Notes under the pieces: generated by a model
The model's input: only the letters and a program-made list of their open reading frames with translations
What the model was told of the DNA's origin: nothing
Database searches by the model: none
From: Paracoccus benzoatiresistens
Lineage (GTDB): Bacteria > Pseudomonadota > Alphaproteobacteria > Rhodobacterales > Rhodobacteraceae
Direction: 5' to 3'
Assembly (NCBI RefSeq): GCF_026913015.1
Contig: NZ_JAPTYD010000007.1
Span: 62,001 to 126,000 of the forward strand
DNA: 64,000 nucleotides
Shown here: piece after piece, positions 1 through 9,860 of the stretch
How positions within the stretch are numbered: position 1 is the stretch's first letter
Layout: each line of letters begins with the position of its first letter
Position numbers and translations under genes: made by a program

Positions 1-579
1 GGGGCCTGGGCGCAGCAGATCCAGGACCGAACCGGCAGCCGGCCCACCACTTGGTGGATGAGCTTGGGCGTCATGACGGTGCCTTCGCTGCTGCTGATCT
101 GGTATTTCGGCCTGCACCTGATCCCGCCGACCTTGAAGGGCTTCAACTTCACCGGCGGGCTGAACGTGCAGAACGGCCTTGTCGCGCTGTGGCTGGCCCT
201 GACGCTCTATACCGGGGCCTTCATCGCGGAAATCGTGCGGGCCGGGATCCTGGCCGTCAGCCGCGGGCAGTCCGAGGCGGCCTTTGCCCTGGGCCTGCGG
301 CCGGGCCGCACAATGAACCTGGTGATCCTGCCGCAGGCGCTGCGGGTGATCATCCCGCCGCTGATTTCCCAGTACCTGAACCTGACCAAGAACAGCTCTC
401 TGGCGATCGCCGTGGGCTACATGGACATCAAGGGCACGCTGGGCGGCACCACGCTGAACCAGACGGGGCGGGAACTGGAAGCCATTGTGCTGATGATGGG
501 GGTCTATCTGGTGCTCAGCCTGAGCATCTCGGCCGGGATGAACCTGTTCAACGCCCGCGTGAAGCTGAAGGAGCGGTGA
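1..579 (+). CDS. aapQ: Amino-acid ABC transporter permease, 3' part
   Basis: This is the C-terminal 192 residues of a polar amino acid permease; the 5' end lies before the window and the frame is open from base 1. It carries the conserved cytoplasmic EAA loop of the HisM/GlnP family (SRGQSEAAFALG, then PQALR about 25 residues on), which docks the ATPase, and hydrophobic helices on both sides. The stop at 577 is one base from the start of the second permease, and the ATPase follows. This matches the AapJQMP/BztABCD layout for broad L-amino acid uptake across the inner membrane. The binding protein gene (aapJ) would be upstream and is not seen. The Aap rather than Bzt name is a choice between two names for one family. 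Confidence 0.93.
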   Translation, partial: GAWAQQIQDRTGSRPTTWWMSLGVMTVPSLLLIWYFGLHLIPPTLKGFNFTGGLNVQNGLVALWLALTLYTGAFIAEIVRAGILAVSRGQSEAAFALGLRPGRTMNLVILPQALRVIIPPLISQYLNLTKNSSLAIAVGYMDIKGTLGGTTLNQTGRELEAIVLMMGVYLVLSLSISAGMNLFNARVKLKER

Positions 580-580
580 G

Positions 581-2035
581 ATGAGCGAGACCCACGCCCA
601 GACCGTTCCCTTCGTGCGCGACACCATGCTGCCGCCAGCCGATCCCCCGGTGCGAGAGGCGGGGGCCGTCCGCTGGCTGCGGGAAAACCTGTTTTCCGGG
701 CCGCTGAACACGATCCTGACCCTGCTGGGGGGCCTGATCGTCTGGTTCCTGGTCAGCCATTTCTGGGACTGGTTCGCCCATTCAGTCTGGAACGCGAACA
801 GTCTGGCGGAATGCCGCCAGATCATCGCCGAAACCTGGGGCGAGGGGGCGCGCGGCGCCTGCTGGGCCGTGATCCGCGAACGCTGGAACCAGTATGTCTA
901 TGGTTTCTACCCGGTCGAACTTTACTGGCGCCCGACCATGACCTTCGGCCTGCTGTTCGTGGCGCTGGCACCGGTGCTGTTTTCGGAATCGGTCTGGATC
1001 CGGCGCGTGGTGCTGGTCATCACGACCGTGCTGACGCTGTGGCTGATGGTCGCCTTGGGCGCGCCCGCCGCCTGGCTGGTCTTTGCCGCCGTCGTGCTGG
1101 TCGGCGCGATCCTGATCTCGGAACGTCATCCGGCCTGGCTGCTGGTCTTCTCGATCCTTTATCCGCTGCTGGGGGTGTGGCTCCTGTGGGGCGGGTCGGC
1201 CTGGGGGCCGATCATGGTGCTGGTCGGGCCGGTGCTGGGCTGGATCGCCTGGCGGCTGCTTGGCCGCGTTTCCAGCCTGATCGCGACGATTGTGGCGCTG
1301 ATCGTGCCGCTGGTCTGGTGGATCGTCTTTGCGGGCGATGCCGCGCGCGACGCGGAAAGCCTGGTGTCTCTGGCGATCCCCGCCGTCGACTCGGACCGCT
1401 TCGGGGGCTTCCTGCTGTCGATCACCATCGGCGTGGCGGGCATCGCCATGTCGCTGCCTCTGGGCATCGTGCTGGCCCTGGCGCGGCGGTCCGACATGTT
1501 CCTGGTCAAGACGCTGGCGGTGATCTTCATCGAGTTCATCCGCGGCGTGCCGCTGATCGCGCTGCTGTTCGTGGCATCCCTGCTGCTGAACTACTTCCTG
1601 CCGCCGGGAACGACCTTCGACATCATCCTGCGCGTCATCATCATGGTCACGCTGTTTTCCGCCGCCTACATGGCCGAGGTGATCCGGGGCGGCCTGGCCG
1701 CCCTGCCACGGGGCCAGTACGAGGCGGCGGATGCCCTGGGCCTGGACTACTGGAAGGCGCAGCGGCTGATCGTCCTGCCGCAGGCGCTGAAGATCTCGAT
1801 CCCCGGCATCGTGTCCACCTTCATCGGCATGTTCAAGGACACCACGTTGGTGACCTTCGTGGGCCTCTATGATCCGCTGAAATCCATGTCCGACGCGGTG
1901 CGCGCCAGCACAAGCTGGAAGGGCATCTACTGGGAGCCTTACATCTTCGTCGGCTTCATCTTCTTTCTGATCTGCTTCTGCATGTCGCGATATTCGATGT
2001 ATCTCGAACGCCGGCTGCATCGCGACCACAGGTAA
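581..2035 (+). CDS. aapM: Amino-acid ABC transporter permease AapM/BztC
   Basis: This is the second permease of the general L-amino acid transporter, pairing with AapQ in the inner membrane. At 484 residues it is longer than the roughly 380-430 usual in the family. The extra length is an N-terminal part with several hydrophobic helices (about residues 45-65 and 115-225) before the transport core. The core (about 260-480) has the EAA loop (PRGQYEAADALGL and PQALK) near residues 370-400. The ATG follows the aapQ stop by one base, so translation is probably coupled, and the ATPase gene begins 12 bases after the stop. The role is assigned from family and context; the job of the extended N-terminus is unknown. 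Confidence 0.93.
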   Translation: MSETHAQTVPFVRDTMLPPADPPVREAGAVRWLRENLFSGPLNTILTLLGGLIVWFLVSHFWDWFAHSVWNANSLAECRQIIAETWGEGARGACWAVIRERWNQYVYGFYPVELYWRPTMTFGLLFVALAPVLFSESVWIRRVVLVITTVLTLWLMVALGAPAAWLVFAAVVLVGAILISERHPAWLLVFSILYPLLGVWLLWGGSAWGPIMVLVGPVLGWIAWRLLGRVSSLIATIVALIVPLVWWIVFAGDAARDAESLVSLAIPAVDSDRFGGFLLSITIGVAGIAMSLPLGIVLALARRSDMFLVKTLAVIFIEFIRGVPLIALLFVASLLLNYFLPPGTTFDIILRVIIMVTLFSAAYMAEVIRGGLAALPRGQYEAADALGLDYWKAQRLIVLPQALKISIPGIVSTFIGMFKDTTLVTFVGLYDPLKSMSDAVRASTSWKGIYWEPYIFVGFIFFLICFCMSRYSMYLERRLHRDHR

Positions 2036-2047
2036 GGACCACCGCTC

Positions 2048-2836
<789 letters not shown>

Positions 2837-2868
2837 GGGGCGAGGCCGGAGGTTTCACACCCCCCCAA

Positions 2869-2970
2869 GCCTGCCGCATGTCGGCAGGCGTTCGCCGCTG
2901 GAAAAGGTCCACTGGACCTTTTTCCGGGCGCGTCTCACGCTCCGTGGGATATTTCCGCCAGAATGAAGGA
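2869..2970 (+). repeat. Hairpin-GGATATT repeat, copy A
   Basis: This intergenic element fills the space between the convergent aapP and sixA stops. Hairpin 1 is GCCTGCCG (2869-2876) pairing with CGGCAGGC (2882-2889). Hairpin 2 has AAAAGGTCC pairing with GGACCTTTT around 2902-2921. A tail with GGATATTTCCGCCAGAA then runs to the sixA stop codon. The same order is seen at 42858-42963 (reverse strand), with an identical first stem, and a related element lies at 27284-27357. It could act as a bidirectional terminator or mRNA 3'-end stabiliser; that function is inference. Confidence 0.75.
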
Positions 2971-3489
2971 TCAGCGCCGCCCGTCGAGGCGGACGAAATC
3001 CATCACGCTGCCCTGGCCGGGTTCGATCTGCGACCAGTTGTCCACCTGGAAATCGACGACCAGCGTGGCAGCGGTCGGAAAGCGGCGGAAGTCGGGATCC
3101 ATCGGCAGGCGCGCGGGCAGAAGCGCCGCGAATTCGGAGATGCCCGGATTGTGGCCCAGCATCATCACCGTCGGATATGTGGCGGTTTTCAGGATCGTCA
3201 GCATCTTTTCGGGGGTTGCGTGATACAGCCCCGGCTCGATCCTGAGGACGGGGCGCACCTCCAGCGGCGCGCTTGCGATCACGGCCCAGGTTTCCTGCGT
3301 GCGGGCAGCCGAGGAACACAGGACTTCTTCGGGCTCGTAGCCGCGCGAGGCCATCCAGTCGCCAAGCGCGCGGGCCGAACGGCGGCCGCGATCGTTCAGC
3401 GGGCGGTCGTGATCGGCCAGTGCCGGGTCATCCCAGGCCGACTTGGCATGGCGCGTCAGGATCAGCCGTCGATGTCCAAGCGGTGTCAT
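2971..3489 (-). CDS. sixA: SixA-type histidine phosphatase
   Basis: This is a small (172 residue) histidine phosphatase of the phosphoglycerate-mutase fold. The N-terminal signature LTRHAKS (His14 is the phospho-acceptor) and a second catalytic His in MMLGHNPG are present. The length fits SixA, which removes phosphate from phosphohistidine on PTS or phosphorelay proteins; an alternative is a general small phosphatase. A nitrogen-PTS EI gene (ptsP) lies 11 kb away in the same window, but no link is shown. It is the last gene of the minus-strand block, 79 bases after argB, and its stop codon touches repeat copy A. Confidence 0.85.
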   Translation of the reverse strand: MTPLGHRRLILTRHAKSAWDDPALADHDRPLNDRGRRSARALGDWMASRGYEPEEVLCSSAARTQETWAVIASAPLEVRPVLRIEPGLYHATPEKMLTILKTATYPTVMMLGHNPGISEFAALLPARLPMDPDFRRFPTAATLVVDFQVDNWSQIEPGQGSVMDFVRLDGRR

Positions 3490-3568
3490 AAGTTAGCAGG
3501 TCCCCGTTTCAAGCCGATGTGGACGCAGCCTGCCATTCCGCCGCGTCTTCGGCAAGGCGATGCGTGGC

Positions 3569-4483
3569 CTAAAGCGACGCCTCGCCCTGGCGCAGACCGC
3601 GCGGCCGGGTGCTGGCCGGGGTGGACCGGATCAGGCTGCCCGCGCCATGTTCGGTGAACAGTTCCAGCAGGGTGGCGTTGGGCACGCGGCCGTCCAGGAT
3701 CACCACGGCCCGCACCCCGTCCTGCAGGGCCTTCAGCGCGGTTTCGGTCTTGGGGATCATGCCGCCCGCGATGGTGCCGTCGGCGATCATGTCGCGGACC
3801 TGGTCGGGATGGAGCTGGGTCAGGACCTCGCCGTTCTTGTCCTTGACGCCGGAAACATCGGTCAGCAGCAAAAGCCGGTCGGCGCGCAGGGCGCCCGCGA
3901 TGGCGCCCGCGGCCGTGTCGCCATTGACGTTGAAGGTCTCGTTGTCGGCCATGCCGGTGGCGACGGGAGCAATGACCGGGATCATGCCCGCCTTGTAGAG
4001 GTCGCGGATGATCTGGACGTTCATCTCGACGGGGCGGCCGACGAAGCCCAGCTCGGGGTCGTCCGCCTCGCAGACCATCAGGTCGTCGTCCTTGCCGCTG
4101 ATGCCGACGGCGCGGCCACCGGCGTCGTTGATGGCCTGGACGATGCGCTTGTTGACCAGGCCGGACAGCACCATCTCGACGACCTCCACCGTTTCCTTGG
4201 TGGTCACGCGCTTGCCGCGCACGAAGGTGCTTTGGATGCCAAGCTTGCCCAGCAATTCGTTGATCATCGGGCCGCCGCCATGGCAGACGACCGGGTTCAT
4301 GCCGACCTGCTTCATCAGCACGATGTCGCGGGCGAATTCGGCCATCGCCTCGTCATCGCCCATGGCATTGCCGCCGAACTTCACGACAACAACCGCGCCG
4401 GAATAGCGTTGCAGATAGGGCAGGGCCTCGGAAAGGGTGCGAGCGGTGGCGGTCCAGTCCCGGTTCATGTTCTGCGTTCTCAT
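3569..4483 (-). CDS. argB: Acetylglutamate kinase
   Basis: ArgB phosphorylates N-acetyl-L-glutamate, the second step of arginine synthesis, in the cytosol. The amino acid kinase fold is clear: [10 protein letters not shown] near residue 38, [10 protein letters not shown] near 85 and a C-terminal nucleotide-binding stretch. Its 304 residues match the hexameric, arginine-inhibited type of the family. The ATG at 4483 is preceded by a purine-rich AAGGGG; a second in-frame ATG at 4468 (MNRDW) matches the start of many homologues and cannot be excluded. The gene is 60 bases after engB on the same strand, an arrangement seen in other Rhodobacterales. Confidence 0.96.
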   Translation of the reverse strand: MRTQNMNRDWTATARTLSEALPYLQRYSGAVVVVKFGGNAMGDDEAMAEFARDIVLMKQVGMNPVVCHGGGPMINELLGKLGIQSTFVRGKRVTTKETVEVVEMVLSGLVNKRIVQAINDAGGRAVGISGKDDDLMVCEADDPELGFVGRPVEMNVQIIRDLYKAGMIPVIAPVATGMADNETFNVNGDTAAGAIAGALRADRLLLLTDVSGVKDKNGEVLTQLHPDQVRDMIADGTIAGGMIPKTETALKALQDGVRAVVILDGRVPNATLLELFTEHGAGSLIRSTPASTRPRGLRQGEASL

Positions 4484-4543
4484 CCTTGGCCCCTTGTCGA
4501 CGGGCGGACCCTAGGGCGCATCGGCGGATCAGTCCAGACGCGT

Positions 4544-5194
4544 TTAGTCGAGGCTGGCGATGATCGCGCGCAGGGTCGTGATGCCTTGGCCCTTCTCGGA
4601 CGAGGTCACGACGATCTGCGGGAAGGCCGCCGGATGCTTCTGCAATTCGGTCTCGACCTGTTCCAGGACTGGCTTGATGGCGTTGGGGCCCAGTTTGTCG
4701 GCCTTGGTCAGCACGACCTGAAAGGGCACGGCGGACTTGTCCAGCAAGGTCATGATCTCGTGATCGACGGGTTTTACGCCGTGTCGCGAATCGATCAGGC
4801 AGAAGGCGCGGCGCAGCGTCGGGCGCCCGGCGAGATAGCTCTTCAGCAGCGCCTGCCACTTGGCGACAACGGCGACCGGTGCCTTGGCAAAGCCATAGCC
4901 CGGAAGGTCCACCAGATAGCTGTGCTCGCCCAGGGTGAAGTAGTTTATCTCTTGCGTGCGCCCAGGCGTGTTCGAGGCACGGGCCAAGCCCTTGCGACCC
5001 GTCAGCGCGTTGATCAGGCTGGACTTGCCTGCGTTGCTGCGGCCCGCGAAGCAGACCTCGGGGCGGTCGGCGGGGGGCAGGCCGTCCATGGCGACCACGC
5101 CCTTGAGGAAATCGACGGGGCCCGCGAACAGCAGGCGCGCGGCTTCTGCGGCGTCCTCATCGGGCTCGAGGGCGACGGGAAAGGCGACCTTCAT
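4544..5194 (-). CDS. engB: Ribosome-biogenesis GTPase EngB/YsxC
   Basis: EngB is an essential GTPase of large ribosomal subunit assembly. The G motifs are visible: G1 GRSNAGKSS (residues 51-59), the G2 threonine in SNTPGRT, G3 DLPGYG (96-101) and G4 TKAD (163-166). Its 216 residues are normal. The ATG overlaps the TGA of the MOSC gene by four bases, so the two are probably translationally coupled. Confidence 0.96.
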   Translation of the reverse strand: MKVAFPVALEPDEDAAEAARLLFAGPVDFLKGVVAMDGLPPADRPEVCFAGRSNAGKSSLINALTGRKGLARASNTPGRTQEINYFTLGEHSYLVDLPGYGFAKAPVAVVAKWQALLKSYLAGRPTLRRAFCLIDSRHGVKPVDHEIMTLLDKSAVPFQVVLTKADKLGPNAIKPVLEQVETELQKHPAAFPQIVVTSSEKGQGITTLRAIIASLD

Positions 5195-5952
5195 GCCGTG
5201 ACCTCGTCACCCAGGGCGATTTCGCCACCCGTGACGACCTCGGCGAAGATGCCGAAATCGGTATGGCCATAAAGGCTTTCCAGCGTGGTAAGCATGTCGA
5301 TGTCGGAGTCCCCGATTTCGGTATTGGCGCTGGTCGCATCGCAGCGGCCGATCTGGTCGGTCACGCGCAGTTCGACACTGCCGATGCGGATGATCTGGCC
5401 GATCAGTTCGCGTTCCGCCCAAGGCTGCCAGCCATCCACCCACAGGTTGCCGCGCCAGCGGTGGATGCCAAGCGGCTGGCCCGTGCGGGCTTCCAGCTCG
5501 GCAAGGCTCGCCAGCGACAGGACCGAGATCCAGGGCCATTTCTGGTCCGTCCAGATCGCCGCGCCGCGCACAAGGCGCGTGGGGGCGGGTGCACCGGTCG
5601 GCCACAAGGGCCGCAGCCATTCGACCAGCCGGTCGCTGTCGGTCTCGGGGTCGATCACCAGATCGGCCTGCATCGGCTGGCGCAAGGTCAGCAGGCCATC
5701 CGTCCAGCCGCCGCTGATCGCCTGCACCTGCGGCGACTGCACGCCGCGGACGAAGCAGGACTTCGGCAGCCAGCGGTCAGGCTCGCCCCCCGTCTGACTG
5801 GCCTGGGCGTTGCGCTCGCCAGCTTCCGTCAGCACGGCCCATTCCCGGTCGCCCGGCAGGCGGCGGGCGGCCGCCAGGGTCACGCGGTCCAGCCCCTCTC
5901 CGCCGATCGACTTGATCGGGTGGCGGCGGATATGGGCCAGACGTGCCGTCAC
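5191..5952 (-). CDS. MOSC-domain molybdenum cofactor-binding protein
   Basis: This 253-residue protein has an N-terminal beta-barrel part (RLAHIRRHPIKSIGG) and a C-terminal MOSC domain, the sulfur-carrier domain shared with Moco sulfurases and YcbX/YiiM proteins. The start is taken as GTG at 5952 because it overlaps the yidC TGA by four bases and gives the conserved N-terminus. Its own stop overlaps the engB ATG in the same way, so it sits inside a tightly coupled yidC-MOSC-engB unit. A conserved cysteine near the C-terminus (GRCDATS) is the likely sulfur or cofactor ligand. The substrate is unknown; a metal-sulfur transfer role is the family expectation. Confidence 0.85.
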   Translation of the reverse strand: MTARLAHIRRHPIKSIGGEGLDRVTLAAARRLPGDREWAVLTEAGERNAQASQTGGEPDRWLPKSCFVRGVQSPQVQAISGGWTDGLLTLRQPMQADLVIDPETDSDRLVEWLRPLWPTGAPAPTRLVRGAAIWTDQKWPWISVLSLASLAELEARTGQPLGIHRWRGNLWVDGWQPWAERELIGQIIRIGSVELRVTDQIGRCDATSANTEIGDSDIDMLTTLESLYGHTDFGIFAEVVTGGEIALGDEVTA

Positions 5953-7784
5953 TTGCTGTCCTTCTTCGGTCGCGCGGGGATCGAGGACTTGATGTTGCCG
6001 AACAGGTCCGGCCGGTGGCCGTGCATCGACATGATCGTGTACTGCTGCGCGATCGTGATCAGGTTGTTGGTGATCCAGTAGAGCACCAGGCCCGAGGCGA
6101 AGCCGCCCAGCATGAACATGAAGATCCAGGGCATCCAGGCGAAGATCATCTTCTGCGCCGGGTCGGCCGGGGTCGGGTTCAGGCGCTGTTGCAGCCACAT
6201 GCTGATGCCCAGCACGATCGCAAGCGCGGGAAGCGACAGCGAATGCAGCAGCGTGCCTTGGGCCGGGGGCGCGAAGGGCAGCAGGCCGAACAGGTTCAAC
6301 AGCGAGGAGGGATCGGGCGCGGCAAGGTCGTGGATCCAGCCGATCCAGGGCGCGTGGCGCAGTTCGATGGTGACAAAGATCACCTTGTAGAGCGCGAAGA
6401 AGATCGGGACCTGCAGCAGCACGGGCAGGCAGCCCGCGGCGGGGTTCACCTTCTCGCGCTTGTAAAGCTCCATCATCTCCTTCTGGAACTTCATGCGGTC
6501 GTCGCCGGTCCGTTCCTTCAGCGCCTCCAGCTGCGGCTGCAGTTCCTTCATCTTCGCCATCGAGATGTAGGACTTGCGCGCCAGCGGGAAGACCAGGGTC
6601 TTGAGGATAAAGGTCAGCGCGATGATCGACCAGCCCATGTTGCCGATCATGCCATGCAGCCAGTGCAGCAGGCGGAAGATCGGCTTGGTCAGGAAGTAGA
6701 ACCAGCCCCAGTCGATCGAATCGACGAAACGCTGGATGCCGGGGGTTTCCTGATAACCGTTGATCACCTCCCAGACCTTGGCGCCCGCGAACAGGTAGCT
6801 GTCGGAATTGACCTGGGTGCCGGGCTGGACGGTCTGCATCGGATAGCGGGCTTCGGTCTGGAAGATGTCCGCGCCTTCGGCATATTTCACGACCGAGGTG
6901 AAGGCTTGTCCCGGCGCCGGGGCCAGCGTCGTCATCCAGTACTTGTCGGTGAAGCCGACCCAGCCGTTGCTGGTGACTTCGTTCACCGCGGCCCGGCCCT
7001 CGCGGTCCATGGGGTCCAGTTCGGCGATCTTGTCGTATTTCAGTTCCAGCAACTCGCCGTCGTTCATGCCGACGGCGCCTTCGTGCAGAACGAAGAAGTT
7101 CTGCGTGTCGGGGCGGCTGTGGCGGGCGATGATGCCATAGGGCGCGGCCGTGAAGGCCGCGTCGCCGTTGTTCTGCAGGCTGTGGCTGACGGTGAACAGA
7201 TAGTTGTCATCGACCTGGAAGGTGCGCCGGAAGATTTGGCCCGCGCCGTTGTCCCAGGCCAGCGTGACGGGCTGGCCGGGGGCAAGGGTGTCGCCCGATT
7301 CCACGGTCCAGACGGTCGAGGGGCCGGGAACCAGCGCCGGATCGACGCCGGGTCCGGGGGTCCAGCCATAGACGGCGTAATAGGGCTTGGCCTCGCCCGT
7401 CTGGATGTCCGCCGTGGCGGTGGCAGACGAGGGCGACAGCAGCCGGACGTTGGGCGAATTGTCGTCCAGCGTCTCGCGGTACCTGGTCAGCAGCAGGTCG
7501 TCGATGCGGCCACCGGCCAGCGAGATCGAGCCCGAGAGCGCGGGCGTCTGGATCCGCACCCGGCCCGCCTGCGGGGCGGCGCCGGCGGGCACCGCGCCCA
7601 GGTCGGCGGGCAGCGTGCTGCTTTCCGGGTTGGCCAGCGGCACATCCTGGGTGCGGGTTTCGACCGCGACCGGCTGTTCGGCCGTGGGGGCCGGGGGCTC
7701 GGGCGCGAAGACCGTGTACCAGACCAAGATCACCAGAAACGACAGCACCGTCGCCAGGATCAGATTGCGGTTGTTGTCTTCCAT
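5949..7784 (-). CDS. yidC: Membrane protein insertase YidC
   Basis: YidC inserts and folds inner-membrane proteins, alone or with SecYEG. Residues about 6-25 form the N-terminal anchor. A large periplasmic domain follows to about residue 350, then the conserved insertase core with five helices, including the KPIFRLLHWLHGMIGN and GCLPVLLQVPIFFALYKV stretches. A basic tail (RPKKDSK) ends the protein. Its 611 residues fit Gram-negative YidC. It is separated from ttcA by about 110 bases, so it may have its own promoter, and it is coupled to the MOSC gene downstream. Confidence 0.97.
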   Translation of the reverse strand: MEDNNRNLILATVLSFLVILVWYTVFAPEPPAPTAEQPVAVETRTQDVPLANPESSTLPADLGAVPAGAAPQAGRVRIQTPALSGSISLAGGRIDDLLLTRYRETLDDNSPNVRLLSPSSATATADIQTGEAKPYYAVYGWTPGPGVDPALVPGPSTVWTVESGDTLAPGQPVTLAWDNGAGQIFRRTFQVDDNYLFTVSHSLQNNGDAAFTAAPYGIIARHSRPDTQNFFVLHEGAVGMNDGELLELKYDKIAELDPMDREGRAAVNEVTSNGWVGFTDKYWMTTLAPAPGQAFTSVVKYAEGADIFQTEARYPMQTVQPGTQVNSDSYLFAGAKVWEVINGYQETPGIQRFVDSIDWGWFYFLTKPIFRLLHWLHGMIGNMGWSIIALTFILKTLVFPLARKSYISMAKMKELQPQLEALKERTGDDRMKFQKEMMELYKREKVNPAAGCLPVLLQVPIFFALYKVIFVTIELRHAPWIGWIHDLAAPDPSSLLNLFGLLPFAPPAQGTLLHSLSLPALAIVLGISMWLQQRLNPTPADPAQKMIFAWMPWIFMFMLGGFASGLVLYWITNNLITIAQQYTIMSMHGHRPDLFGNIKSSIPARPKKDSK

Positions 7785-7893
7785 TCCGTCACCAAGCCTT
7801 TGCGCGTCAGTCGCGCCGCTTCAACAGAAGGGGCGCCTAAAGGTCAAGCGGATTTGCCCCGGAAGGCCAGCATCCGCACGGGATTGCGATGCG

Positions 7894-8772
7894 TCACAGG
7901 TCCCGCAACTGCGGGATATCGTCGGGCGCCGCCGATCCCGCGCCGGGGAACAGCGATGCGAAGTCGAACAGCTTCGGGTCCAGAAGGTGCGAGGGGCGCA
8001 CGTTCATCAGCGCGCGGAACATGACCTGCCGGCGGCCGGGGGTCCGCGACTCCCATTCGTCCAGCAGGCGCTTCACCTGGACGCGCTGCAAGCCTTCCTG
8101 GCTGCCGCACAGGTCGCAGGGAATGATGGGATAGTTCATCGCCCGCGAAAACCGCTCGCAATCGGCCTCGGCCACATAGGCGAGGGGGCGCAGCACGGTC
8201 AGGTCGCCGTCCTCGTTCAGCAGCTTCGGCGGCATGGTCGCCAGCCTGCCGCCGTGGAACAGGTTCATGAAGAAGGTTTCCAGGATGTCGTCGCGGTGAT
8301 GGCCCAGGACCACGGCGGAACAGCCTTCCTCGCGCGCAATGCGATACAGGTTGCCCCGGCGCAGGCGCGAGCACAGTGAACACATGGTCCCGCCGGGTGC
8401 GATCTTGTCCGTGACGATGGAATAGGTGTCCTGGTATTCGATCCGGTGGGTCACGTCGCGTTCAGTCAGGAACCGCGGCAGCACGGTCGCCGGAAAGTTC
8501 GGCTGGCCCTGGTCCAGGTTGCAGGCCAGCAGATCGACCGGCAGCAGCCCGCGCCATTTCAGTTCATGCAGGACGGCCAGCAGGGTATAGCTGTCCTTGC
8601 CGCCCGAGAGACACACCAGCCAGCGGTCGCCGGGCCGGATCATGCCGTAGTCCTCGATCGCGGCGCGGGTTTCGCGCACCAGCCGCTTGCGCAGCTTGCG
8701 GAACTCGGTCGAGGAAGGGGCGCCCGCGAACAGCGGGTGGATCTCGGTCGACTCGTCAGTGTCGTCCAGCAT
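7894..8772 (-). CDS. ttcA: tRNA 2-thiocytidine(32) synthetase TtcA
   Basis: TtcA thiolates cytidine 32 in certain tRNAs using ATP and a bound [4Fe-4S] cluster. The PP-loop SGGKDS lies at residues 56-61. Candidate cluster cysteines are Cys131/Cys134 (CSLC) and Cys219/Cys222 (CDLC). The start is the ATG at 8772 (MLDDTD), giving 292 residues; upstream extension would only translate yidD antiframe sequence. The first 17 bases overlap the end of yidD. Its place between yidD and yidC is unusual, since these two are adjacent in most bacteria. Confidence 0.93.
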   Translation of the reverse strand: MLDDTDESTEIHPLFAGAPSSTEFRKLRKRLVRETRAAIEDYGMIRPGDRWLVCLSGGKDSYTLLAVLHELKWRGLLPVDLLACNLDQGQPNFPATVLPRFLTERDVTHRIEYQDTYSIVTDKIAPGGTMCSLCSRLRRGNLYRIAREEGCSAVVLGHHRDDILETFFMNLFHGGRLATMPPKLLNEDGDLTVLRPLAYVAEADCERFSRAMNYPIIPCDLCGSQEGLQRVQVKRLLDEWESRTPGRRQVMFRALMNVRPSHLLDPKLFDFASLFPGAGSAAPDDIPQLRDL

Positions 8773-9019
8773 GGGAATGCCTTTCGTGGTCGGGGTCGGA
8801 GCCCGGCACCGGATCATAGCCCGCGCCGCCCCAGGGATGACAGCGCCCGATGCGGCGGGCCGCCAGCCAGGTGCCGCGAAGGGCGCCGTGGCGCGACAGC
8901 GCATCTAGGGCATAGGCGGAACAGGTCGGCTGGAAGCGGCAGCCATGCCCGACCCAGGGAGAGGCCACCAGCCGATAGGCCCGGACCGGCATTGCCAGCA
9001 GATGGGCCAGCGGGCTCAT
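8756..9019 (-). CDS. yidD: Membrane protein insertion efficiency factor YidD
   Basis: This is a small (87 residue) amphipathic protein of the YidD family, linked to YidC-dependent insertion. The family core is present: a [19 protein letters not shown] stretch, the [11 protein letters not shown] motif with paired cysteines, and [16 protein letters not shown]. The ATG overlaps the rnpA stop by four bases, and the 3' end overlaps the ttcA start by 17 bases. The histidine-rich tail is probably not conserved and partly reflects the overlap. Confidence 0.93.
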   Translation of the reverse strand: MSPLAHLLAMPVRAYRLVASPWVGHGCRFQPTCSAYALDALSRHGALRGTWLAARRIGRCHPWGGAGYDPVPGSDPDHERHSHAGRH

Positions 9020-9417
9020 GGATGAATCTTCCGCAGCGCGTTCGTCAGGTCGCGGCAGAGGTCGGCGAAATCGCGGCTGACCGTCGCCTCGGGCCGGCCG
9101 ACAAGGACATAGTCCCAGCCTTGCCGCGCGCCCTGGGGCAGATGCAGGCGCGCGATCTCTCGCAGGCGCCGCTTGGCCCGGTTGCGCATCACCGCATTGC
9201 CGATCTTCTTGGAGCAGGTGAAGCCCACGCGGAAGGGTGCGCCGTCGCCGCGGTCGCGCGCCTGCAGCAGAAAGCCGGGCGTGCCCTGCCGCACGGCCCG
9301 CGAGGCCGCCAGGAAATCGGCGCGCTTGGCGATGACCTGTGGCATCGACATGCGAAATGCCGCCGTGCCGTCATCCTCGGGTCGCGCAGGGGCAACGGGA
9401 TGGGGCAGGGGCGGCAT
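9016..9417 (-). CDS. rnpA: Ribonuclease P protein component
   Basis: RnpA is the protein cofactor of RNase P for tRNA 5' maturation. The RNA-binding RNR motif is seen in AVMRNRAKRRLRE, preceded by VGFTCSKKIGN. The start at 9417 gives 133 residues and has AAGGG about eight bases upstream; an alternative ATG at 9351 (MSMPQV) would give 111 residues and still keep the fold. It lies 45 bases after rpmH and overlaps yidD by four bases, the classical arrangement. Confidence 0.94.
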   Translation of the reverse strand: MPPLPHPVAPARPEDDGTAAFRMSMPQVIAKRADFLAASRAVRQGTPGFLLQARDRGDGAPFRVGFTCSKKIGNAVMRNRAKRRLREIARLHLPQGARQGWDYVLVGRPEATVSRDFADLCRDLTNALRKIHP

Positions 9418-9461
9418 ATCGAAAGCCCTTGGATCGGCGGGATTGGCCCGCCGCAAAAGGA

Positions 9462-9596
9462 TCAGGCCGACAGGCGCTTGCGGCCCTTGGCGCGGCGGCG
9501 GTTCAGCACCAGACGGCCGCCTTTGGTCGCCATGCGGGCGCGAAAGCCGTGACGGTGCGCACGAACGAGGTTCGAGGGTTGAAAGGTGCGCTTCAT
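9462..9596 (-). CDS. rpmH: Ribosomal protein bL34
   Basis: This is a 44-residue basic protein that begins MKRTFQPS and ends [10 protein letters not shown], the universal bL34 pattern. The ATG at 9596 has a CGGAG ribosome site seven bases upstream. It is the first gene of the minus-strand block that continues into rnpA and yidD. Confidence 0.98.
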   Translation of the reverse strand: MKRTFQPSNLVRAHRHGFRARMATKGGRLVLNRRRAKGRKRLSA

Positions 9597-9694
9597 GGTC
9601 AATCTCCGGGGTCGTATCTGCGGGTGGCGGGCGGCAGTGGCGGAATTGCAAAATCCCACCCTGCACGCGAACGCGCCGGTTGTTTGAAGTCCGC

Positions 9695-9723
9695 TGGATA
9701 GATCACCCGGCCCGTCCCGTCAA
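9695..9723 (-). promoter_or_regulatory. Predicted rpmH promoter
   Basis: On the minus strand a -35 TTGACG (9718-9723) and a -10 TATCCA (9695-9700) are separated by 17 bases. It lies about 100 bases before rpmH, with no other gene between. This is a sequence match only; it would drive rpmH-rnpA-yidD. Confidence 0.5.
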
Positions 9724-9860
9724 CCGCCATGGCGGGGCCATTTGCAGAATGTCCTTTTCCACCCGGGCAGGAACCTGCTTATGATCACATTCGTTTGATG
9801 TGCAAACGGGGGCCACCGGGCCGAAACACGCGTGTTCGACGCGATGACAATCAAGAATAC

